From NCBI GenBank assembly GCA_021234535.1, contig CM037840.1, positions 30,517,520 through 30,581,519 of the forward strand: DNA of 64,000 nt. Reading direction: 5' to 3'. Positions 55,960-64,000 of this stretch are shown here, one piece after another. A program made the translations under genes and the position numbers. The notes beneath the pieces were generated by a model. The model worked only from the letters and a program-made list of their open reading frames with translations, ran no database searches and was not told the origin of the DNA. Source of the stretch: Stichopus chloronotus (lineage: Eukaryota > Echinodermata > Holothuroidea > Aspidochirotida > Stichopodidae). Numbering within the stretch: the first letter of the stretch is position 1; every line of letters starts with the position of its first letter.

Positions 55960-58505
55960 AGAAACTGCTGGAAAGTTCCAAAATAATCTGGGCCAGGGGC
56001 AATCATGGACAGTTGTGCCTATCTCGTAGTTGGTTGAGATATATTCGTAACCACATTTTCTACTTCTCCTTCCTGCTGACGTCAATAGTCTACAGCACTC
56101 GCTGGTCTTGCAACCTTCATGACCTCACCTGTATATGATAAGGTGTATCTGTAATCTTTAACGCTGAAAAATAAAAGCCCCTTCGGCCATGGGCTTAGCT
56201 GTAATTGTGATACTGCCAACGTAGTAACTTTACAGGATTTCAATCAGTGGTGTGGAAGCTTCTCATTAATAACTCTTTATAATACATTAGTGGATGACAT
56301 TCGAGAAGATCAAATTTTCATTTGTGTTAAAATCAATTGATTCATCACAGCACAATCAAAAAGTAATATTTAGATCGTTTTCAAAGAAAATACACAATAC
56401 AGCCTATTAGTACTGACGCTGTGAAGAACACAAGTTTCTTAACGTCTTAATTCATGAGGTGTTTTGTATACAACATATATACCATTAAACGTACACTGCA
56501 AGTTTTTTACAAAGTTACAGAATCCTGCAGTGGAAAGATCAAACAAACACACTAAAATTTTTCGAAAACAAGTCAACCCCCAATTTGCAACAATTACTTG
56601 GTCCTTTGACATTCTCGGGCATTCACTTGTCAGGACAGAATAGTCCCATATGACAGTTACCGTATTACGCATGTTCTAAAAATAGCATATTACCGAATCA
56701 TCGTTGCTCACTGAACTTATTCGCAGATACTACGCTAGTTAATTACACATAGGGATGCCCATTAGCATAATTATTTAATTAGCCATAAAACACCGTCAGA
56801 ATTAATCTCTGACGACACTTTGTAGCGTATCTTGTTTACATACACTTTGGTATCTTAACACCCTCTCTACGTAACGCTTAGCAAATGAAACGATAACCTT
56901 TGTACTCCGTGAAGGAAAGCACGACGAGCCTTGAGCCTAGATCGATCGAGCCTACCACGTTATGTGAGTTAGACTAGTGTTGTTTCATACAGGCAAGAAA
57001 TATACGTAGTATACAGCGCTTCACTTGTATATGAAACAAGTATCTTTTGTATTGACCAAAGTAGCGTCATATCGGCAAGGTAAAAGCTTCGGGATTGTAT
57101 TCACTGTAACTGTAACCTCAATTTCCTTCCTTTAAAGTAAGTGAGTCTTTTAATTATTGTTTTATGTTTTGTCTGAACTTTGGAAAACATAACTACCGAT
57201 TTACAGTCTACTACTTAGTTTCTTCATGGAATCACAATAAATATAGCCTATGCATTCAATACAATGCGACAGCTATTTCTAATACCCCCCAACGTCGATA
57301 CAATGTGGAAGAAATGCAAAGCTGTACATGCATGTTACCTATCGACAACTGAAATCACTTTTGAAACAAATGGAAGTTACAGACGCTTAGTCATTGTGAT
57401 AATTGTCATAATGATCGGTGTTCTGCACCATGCGGGAGGGGGGGAGGGAAGTTAGGGGGTAAGGGATGTCCTCCCGACTAAAAATTGGTCGATCCTCTGA
57501 AATCGGTAGCACGTACTCCTTCAAAACGCCCCTCCGACCACATAAGCTCAACTGGGATTCCCCAAAAAAGACGACAACCAACAGATTGCCATTTAAATTT
57601 GAGCAAGAAATTATCTTTAACTAGTGGCTCTATCTTGCATCAATAAGCATTTCAATTGTTATAAGTAACACTGTCCCCTCCCCTCAAACTCAACCCCAAT
57701 AGATGCTTGGTGCAGTTTGTGTACACGCTCGTGGGTGGCCGTCCCCCCGTCCCCCTCCCCCTCCCCTCCCCCTCCACCTCCCCCTCCCCTCCTCTCCCCC
57801 TCCACCTCCCCCTCCCCTCCCCCTCCCCTCCCCCTCCCCTCCCCCTCCACCTTCCTAAAAAATTACGGAGAACAGTGCCTATATATGCACACCGATAGAT
57901 GTCTTAAGTGTTGATCTGATCAACGGAATTTTCTTTCCTCGGCCTTTCCTAAAGTACAGCTGTGGCCCAGTTAACGTTAGTCTACTAGTTAGCGCTAGTC
58001 TGCACTCAGCCTCTGAAATTCGAAACTCTGAATCCCTGAACTTCTGGGCAGCATGTTGAAAAAAAAAAAATGTTGTAATGGTAATCATTATTGGTTGACT
58101 GGGTGGGAATCGGTATTCCCGAATAAGTTTGTAAGTTTGCGATACTGCACGATAGGAGAAGGGAAATATCCTTTAATTCTTTGCATGTATAGATATTAAC
58201 AAATCTGTATTCAGTTTGAATTGAAAAAAAAATCTTCGTAGCATTTTAAATCACATGAGATCACTCAATAAAAATCACTATTTGCTGGAACTTCTCAAGT
58301 GATAGCGTCGCCGTTGTTTCTCATTTTACTTTCATTACGTTCATTTCATTGGGAAGTTGATTTAAATCTCGTTCAACATTTACGTGGCAAAGCTTCTAGA
58401 GTTTAGGTTAATGAATTTTGCTAACCATTTGTGGCTTTCAAATTTATGTTCATTGTGTTCCGTAGATCTCCTTCGGTCATTGTCTTTACTTCATTAAGAA
58501 TCAAA
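55960..58505. other. Spacer between the two MS4A-like genes, distal part
   Basis: Includes the C-rich repeat at 57739-57853 and an AT-rich stretch before the second gene's first exon. No further gene recognised. Confidence 0.4.
57739..57853. repeat. C-rich minisatellite (CCCCTCCCC/CCCCTCCAC units)
   Basis: About 115 bp of CCCCTCCCC-type units, about 1 kb upstream of the second MS4A-like gene. The minus strand is G-run rich and G-quadruplex-prone. Pro/Ser and Gly/Glu frames through it are artefacts. Confidence 0.95.
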
Positions 58506-58589
58506 ATGTCGGAGGTAAGAACGGTCACCACGGTGTATACAACGAACCAACAACCGGCACAATATTCCGTAGTTTCTCAACCTGTGCAG
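58506..58589 (+). CDS. MS4A-like 2, exon 1
   Basis: 84 nt, 28 codons, donor 'gtgcag/gtaagt', phase 0. Same length and donor phase as exon 1 of the upstream paralogue. Rich in Thr, Gln and Val; no signal peptide, as expected for MS4A. Confidence 0.85.
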
Positions 58590-61500
58590 GTAAGTATCTA
58601 TATCTATCATTACTAGCCTAACGTGTAAGGCATATTACGAATATGAACAAGGTTCAAGAGAGTTACATTTATTTCATTTTTAATGGCATGAATCTGAGAC
58701 ACTAACACTGATGACGTCAGAACATGAAAACGAACATGCAATTTTATAAAAGTCAACCTTTCAGGCTTGAAGACTGAGTTACTTAGTGCAACGTATTCTC
58801 TCATATCCACCTATTTCACCAGGATTTTTGTTTTAAATAAATAATCATCTTTTTAAGTAATAATCTTTTGTTACAAACGTTTATTAGATATTGATAAGTT
58901 CTATCATTAAAGTAATATTATTAGTGGATAATGTTGGCTTTACTCCCTAAAGGAATGTTTTTCCTCATATTGCAATGGTTTCTGTACAAAATCTTGTTTT
59001 TTGCGTCCTTTAGCTTTGACTGCAAATCCAGGATGTAACGAAAGAAAGATGACAAAGCTACAATTAAGTTCGACTAGAATAAAAATACCAAACATAAAAA
59101 AATAAAACACAATAAAATAATGTCCAAGAAACCGCTTTTGTGGCATCGGTTTAAACATATTTTGTTACGACACCAAAAGAATGTGACAGAAATGCCAACG
59201 TAGTTTGTGTATACCAAGGTGGCATGGCATCTAGCTTTAATCAATGCTACTAATTGATATGAATGTAGCCTAACATTAGATGTTATAGGGCAAGACTCCA
59301 GCCTAACAGCAGGTTACTCTGAGAAATCATTATCGTGAAACATGGCAGAATTTTGTAGAATATATCCACCACTTTATTGTAGCCCACACCTTGTAGACTA
59401 CTTAAAGAAATTGTTGACGTTACCAAAATTTGTAACAATAAAGCCGATTGAGGTCTGTCATTGCCTTGACCGTGATACAACGTGGAAGAATACTTCCAGG
59501 GACTACAATGGTATATAATGTTTGTAGAGCCAATCATTGGCAAAAACCTTGGAATATTGTGAGGACAAATTTTCACAACGATAGTCTAAAGTGGGTAATT
59601 AACCACTGTCACCACCGAGCAATAACTTCTTGTCTCCACCACAATTCCGAAACGCTTTTGGCTTTAGAGGAAGTAAAGGAGTTGTGTTGAACATTAATAT
59701 GCTGCGTTTGCATATCATTTGCTTATAATTTGCATAAAAACTAAAGAGCTAAAGAGGATAAAGAGTAACCGACAACATGTGTAATCAAATGCATGTATAC
59801 CACTCAGGGATCGGATAAATTTCCAGATGGGGTCCTTTTAATGTAAATTTGATCTTTCTTGTTCTTTCTTCTTTTTTTCTTTCATGAGTTTTCCCCATCT
59901 TTAGTTGTTTCGTCCTATTTTCTTTGTCATGGTTTTGATGAACTTATCCGTAGATCAGCACCGTACGTGAAGAAACTACATTCCAAGCGGAAAACGTCGC
60001 CCGTTGCAAGAAAAATGGCGGAGCACAAGCGATTACGGGAATGCTATGTATCATCTTTGGAATTGTCAGCATATGCTTGGACTGTTACTTCGCTAACATA
60101 TCAACAGCGATATGGGCCGGATCATGGGTATGGTTAAACTTAAAGTAATTGCGTGTGTACTGAAAAACCAGAAGGATAAGATTATGTTTGATTTTAACTT
60201 TTCCTTTATTTTCAAATGTGCACGCGAGATTGTACGAGGACGGACTACGCCTTTCCATGCTCGAAAATAATGACTACTTTGAAAAGCAACGGGATCTGGC
60301 ACAAAACGGTAAAAAACAGAAATCATATTTGAAAAATTAACGGCTCTCACTGTAAGCGCCTACATAATGAATATGCAACAGCACAGGTCGTTTCACTGGT
60401 GTATCAAAACATATTACTCAAGTCATCGCTCCTTGGTCAGTATCAGGAATTGTAGTATTTGGTGAGAGGAAGCACTGTATTTACCAATAACCCACAAACT
60501 GATCACATTGCGGCGTCAGTGATCCTGAGTTGTTTCGACTACCTGAATATTCAATACTAGTAGACTTCCCATTGGCTTGTTTAAAGAAGCACACGGTTGA
60601 TTTGAATGAAAACTGTCAACCACAACACTATCGTATTTTACAGCTTTTGCCGTTATGTCAGAAGAACTTGATATCATATGGCAGAATTAACCACATGACA
60701 CCTATTTATTTTCCCAAATCCTCTGAATGGTGCAATTAAAAGCCTTAGCAAACTTTTGGACATGAAATTTCAATGTTTTTACATTTTGCCTACGCTCGTA
60801 TATGGAAAACACAAAGAAGTGACGATGCCAGAAAAATAGAGTAATTTGTCAATATGCGATGGTGACACCACACTCTTGTTGCAATGTAAACTTTTTACCG
60901 AAAACAATTACTTTACTCACTAATTTACCTCAAATAAAAAGTTTAGAACTAGTACATTTCAAAAAAAAATGAGACTGCGTTCCTCAGTGTATCTTACATG
61001 GCACTTAGATGTGGCCTGGGGGAAACGTTTATTTCAGAAGCCAGAAGGTTCGCCATTTCAACAAACATACAGTGTGTCAAGATAAAAAAAAAATTGTAAA
61101 AGAGTTGTGGATCGTTCGAAAAATCAAACAGAATTTTCAAACAGATGTCACATTTCTTTTCAAAGAGCTGATTAAATTGTTGTAAAGTGTCAGTTGGTGA
61201 TATCCAAAAGTGTAGAGTGCAATTTTAAGGGACCGGTAGGGAATTGATTCTAAGAAAGAAATGAAAACCAGAACGGTTACACTGAAAAAAATGTCTGTAA
61301 ATTGACAGAAAATAAAACAAAGAAAGAAATAAGAATTACCGAAATTGTCTGGAAACTAATTACCAGAATATTTCTGTATTCCTTTTGGATTTCTATACTT
61401 CATTTTCTGATCATGATCTACATGGCTTAGAATGACATTTACGAACATGATTAAAGCTCCTGCCCTGTGGTATGACGTTCGAGAACAGACGGTATCCCTA

Positions 61501-63675
61501 GCTCATAGTTGACGTTTGTCTTATACATATACAGAACACTGTTAACCTGTAACATGGTTGGTTAGCCGAGATGACTTGCACTCTCCTCCCAATATAACAA
61601 AAATAGTGCTTGGGCTAGCGAATAAAACGTAAACAGCTTCTAATAATATAACGACATAAAAGTCTGCACAATTTAGGCCTATAATATGTTTCTAAGTACA
61701 AAATATTGCCCATGTATAGGGTATTATCCGTACATGATATAGCCTAATGTTTAATAAGATATTGTCCATTGTACATTATGTACATTGTATTGTTCGGTGT
61801 ATCCAGGATGTTGTTCAATATATCCAGCATATTGTCCAATGTAGCCAATACATTCCTAACAGGTACGTAGGATATTTTGCAGTGTATACGGCAGGCCCGT
61901 ATGCAGCTTTTTCAGTGGGTGGGGGGTTCTATTTTACCACAAGTGGAACATTTTACCCGAGAATTATGACCAATAAATTAAAACTCATTGTATATGTTGC
62001 TAACGTAGGCCTACTACCATAGGCTGAGCGGAACTCCAGATCTTGTGGGGGGTTCGTCCGAACCCCATGCACCCCCCCCCCGGATACGGGCCTGTACGGT
62101 ACATGGTATGGTCCAATGTCTAGGATATCGCATAACGTGCACATTATATTGCCCAATCTATATTGCACAGAGTATAAGATACTGCAATGCATTGGATGGG
62201 ATATTGTTAAAAACATAATATGGTCTTATTCTATAATGGACATAGGCCAGATGATTCCTGCAGGAACGTGTAGAGGGTGTATAATATATAGAGCGATTTA
62301 AATTTATATGAATTTACAGGACCTAGCAAAGAAGGATATTTATCCCAGTTTAATTCAATTCGGTTTTTAATGGAAGTAAATTAAGATAGTCTATGCTAAT
62401 TTGGTCCATGTGACTTAATATCGGTATGGTATATATTTTCTTCTCTTTGCTTGTGTTGCACGTAAACTTCATGTTTCTTTTGGAATATTTATTTACCCCT
62501 TTTTTTTCTACTTTTCTACTTTCCTTTTACAGTTTATGTGGACCGGTTTAGTTGGAATGAGAGTTGCTGTTTACAGAGGGAACATGGCCCACAGATCAGT
62601 AAGATAAGAAAGTCATCTGGGAGAAAGGGAAAAACAGAGCATAAATGGGGAGGGACAGTTAACATAAAAGAGATATTTGTGGTAGAAGTTTGCAGTCGCA
62701 TTTAAATTTTTCATATGAACGTGTGACACAGACCTAAACAACAGCATAATAGGGCAAGGAGAACGTAGCTACGTCTATGAAAGTATACATAAGCAGCTGG
62801 GGAACATACATAAAGCTTATATTGCACGATACTATATATACTTTAAAAAAGTCACACACATGCACCTATACTGTCTGAGATTACAAGGCACTGTAATGGG
62901 AATAATGGTATCTACCACGTAGCTCTTTCTAAACAGCAAATAACATGTGTTAGTGTTAGCCAGCACATGCGATATATATATACATAGTTAACACACACAC
63001 ACACACATATATATATGCAGCTTTCATGATATTTTGAAAAATGGCCCGCGCCATTTGTTTCATAATTGTAAAGAACTGTACATATATGACAAAAATTGCA
63101 TATAGATATGATATAGGTACAAGTTTTCAACGTGTTGATGCCGAATTTGTCATGGCAATAAACATTCTGGCATATTGTTTATTCTACCGCCATGCTGATA
63201 TGGCAGTATAACTAACATGTCAATATCGACTTTAACATATATACAATATCTTTGATACTTCTCTTTCTTTTTCGACATTCACAAACATTTGGTACTCCGT
63301 TGGTGATACCAATATTTAATTTCTCTAAGATTTAACTTTTGTAAAATGTTGTATGTTTACATCCTAGACATACGTCACCGACATAAGTACACCCACTTAA
63401 ACGCCCAAAATAGATACACGTGTTCACGGTCGTCTGATAATAAAGAAGGAAAAAAAAGACGTTCAACTAGTTAGGTTTACTGCCATACATCGTATTGGAC
63501 ATAACCAATATTTCCATCCTTATTCCCTCCAATCTTTGTTTGGTTTCTTTCTCTTTTCTACTAGCTACATCGATTCATGTACATGGGCTCCGTTTGTATT
63601 GTATTTTCGATCACGTTGATCATTCTGATGTCTATGGCCTTAGCCAACGAAGACGACCGCTATCACCAATATGAC
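58506..63675 (+). CDS. MS4A (CD20)-like four-transmembrane protein 2, partial (first 4 exons)
   Basis: A tandem paralogue of the gene at 46123-51849. Joining 58506-58589, 59954-60127, 62533-62598 and 63565-63675 gives 435 nt, 145 codons, all introns in phase 0. The cytoplasmic N-terminus has MSEVRTVTTVYTTNQQPAQY. TM1 is about 50-72 (GGAQAITGMLCIIFGIVSIC), TM2 about 80-99 (IWAGSWFMWTGLVGMRV) and TM3 about 113-134 (MYMGSVCIVFSITLIILMSM). A polar extracellular segment (ANEDDRYHQYD) follows and TM4 and the tail lie beyond the window. An in-frame ATG 60 nt upstream (58446) could add 20 residues, but the exact match of exon length with the paralogue favours 58506. 'GxxQxxxGxxxIIFG' in TM1 is the CD20-family signature seen here. 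Confidence 0.85.
58590..59953 (+). other. MS4A-like 2, intron 1
   Basis: AT-rich intron without recognised repeat families. A 97-codon minus frame (59283-59576) has no known motif. Confidence 0.7.
59954..60127 (+). CDS. MS4A-like 2, exon 2 (TM1)
   Basis: 174 nt, 58 codons, phase 0, acceptor 'gatgaacttatccgtag', donor 'tcatgg/gtatgg'. It encodes the juxtamembrane region and TM1, ending IWAGSW, the counterpart of FWGGAL in gene 1. The longer open frame across this exon is in a different frame and is a shadow. Confidence 0.87.
60142..60557 (+). repeat. Dispersed repeat, copy 2 of 2 in the window
   Basis: Aligned with 7668-8075 in the same orientation. It begins about 15 bp after the donor of MS4A-like 2 exon 2, an insertion very close to a splice site. 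Confidence 0.85.
60558..61739 (+). other. MS4A-like 2, intron 2, middle part
   Basis: AT-rich intron between the dispersed repeat and the 20-bp repeat block. Nothing else recognised. Confidence 0.6.
61740..62240. repeat. Degenerate ~20-bp tandem repeat interrupted by a MITE-like insert
   Basis: Loose repeats of 'atattgtccaatgtagcca' type flank the insert at 61892-62094 on both sides, so the insert landed in an existing repeat block. Confidence 0.6.
61892..62094. mobile_element. MITE-like insert, 203 bp, with TIRs and 5-bp target duplication
   Basis: Terminal inverted repeats are 'caggcccgtat' (61892-61902) and 'atacgggcctg' (62084-62094), perfectly complementary. TACGG occurs directly before (61887-61891) and after (62095-62099). 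No coding capacity. CAGG-type termini are seen in hAT-like elements, but those make 8-bp duplications, so the class is open. It sits in intron 2 of MS4A-like 2. Confidence 0.8.
62533..62598 (+). CDS. MS4A-like 2, exon 3 (rest of TM2)
   Basis: 66 nt, 22 codons (FMWTGLVGMRVAVYRGNMAH and RS), phase 0, acceptor 'tttccttttacag', donor 'agatca/gtaaga'. Same length as its counterpart in gene 1. Confidence 0.88.
62599..63564 (+). other. MS4A-like 2, intron 3
   Basis: AT-rich intron with a short (CA)n/(TA)n tract near 62991-63016. Nothing else recognised. Confidence 0.7.
63565..63675 (+). CDS. MS4A-like 2, exon 4 (TM3)
   Basis: 111 nt, 37 codons, phase 0, acceptor 'tttctcttttctactag', donor 'tatgac/gtcagt' (a weak but acceptable donor). 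Same length as exon 4 of gene 1. Confidence 0.82.
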
Positions 63676-63889
63676 GTCAGTATATAACTCTTTATTTCTA
63701 TCCGTTTTTTTTTTTTTTGGTTAGCTCCACCTGTACTAGGAACTGTCATGCTTATACTAAATGCTCGAATATGAAATTAAAAATATTGCTCGTTGTTTTA
63801 ATATCTGGTTTATGGTTCTTATAGTTGGCACCATGCAGTGCACCCCCCCCCCCCTGCTTCCACCCCTCCTTTGTCCAAGTGCAGACTCT

Positions 63890-64000
63890 TGTGCAGTTTT
63901 ACAGTGTGGTGGGGGTCGAATTTAACCACAAGTGGAACAATTATGGCCAACAAATTAAAACTTATTATGAATGTCGTGCCTAGGCCGTTTATCTTAAGCT
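63890..64000 (+). mobile_element. Partial relative of the 61892-62094 insert, running to the window end
   Basis: Shares 'accacaagtggaaca', 'attatg.ccaa.aaattaaaac' and 'taggcc' with the MITE-like insert. Its 5' end lacks the CAGGCCCGTAT terminus, and it lies next to a C run. Confidence 0.65.

Overview
The window looks like nuclear DNA from a marine invertebrate. Coding exons are short and split by GT-AG introns, the DNA is AT-rich, and microsatellites, minisatellites and small transposon copies are abundant. The two recognisable families, a full RIO kinase and vertebrate-like MS4A (CD20) tetraspans, point to an animal. The overall texture, including frequent 'taggcctata'-type words, suggests a deuterostome such as an echinoderm (sea-cucumber-like). 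That placement is an inference and was not tested by any search.

Region 1-26759 carries no gene I can defend. It holds a long (TA)n tract, a dispersed repeat copy, a roughly 145-bp tandem array in which one unit carries an exact nuclear-receptor DR1 motif, a 37-38-bp minisatellite with a 5-unit higher-order period, CTAC repeats and several hairpins. A 100-N assembly gap follows (26760-26859).

Region 27148-40600 (minus strand) is RIOK3, the atypical RIO-family protein kinase. Ten coding exons were built by hand, with every splice phase agreeing, to give 484 residues plus a likely 5' UTR exon near 40.5 kb. The last 35-40 residues are missing, and the gene's 3' end faces the assembly gap.

Region 46123-63675 (plus strand) holds two tandem MS4A/CD20-like genes. 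The first is complete (7 exons, 252 aa, four membrane segments and a tail with two PPxY motifs). The second is truncated by the window end (4 exons, 145 aa). Their first four exons are 84/180/66/111 and 84/174/66/111 nt with all introns in phase 0, so they are clear duplicates. The introns and the spacer between them carry a TIR element with degenerate internal repeats, a 203-bp MITE-like insert with a 5-bp target duplication, and copies of repeats also seen elsewhere in the window.

The kinase and the tetraspans have no evident functional link; this is ordinary gene neighbourhood in an animal genome. The most interesting observations are the tandem MS4A-like pair with PPxY tails, the long antisense ORF over exon 1 of the first MS4A-like gene beside a G-quadruplex-prone minisatellite, the DR1-bearing tandem array and the small transposons.
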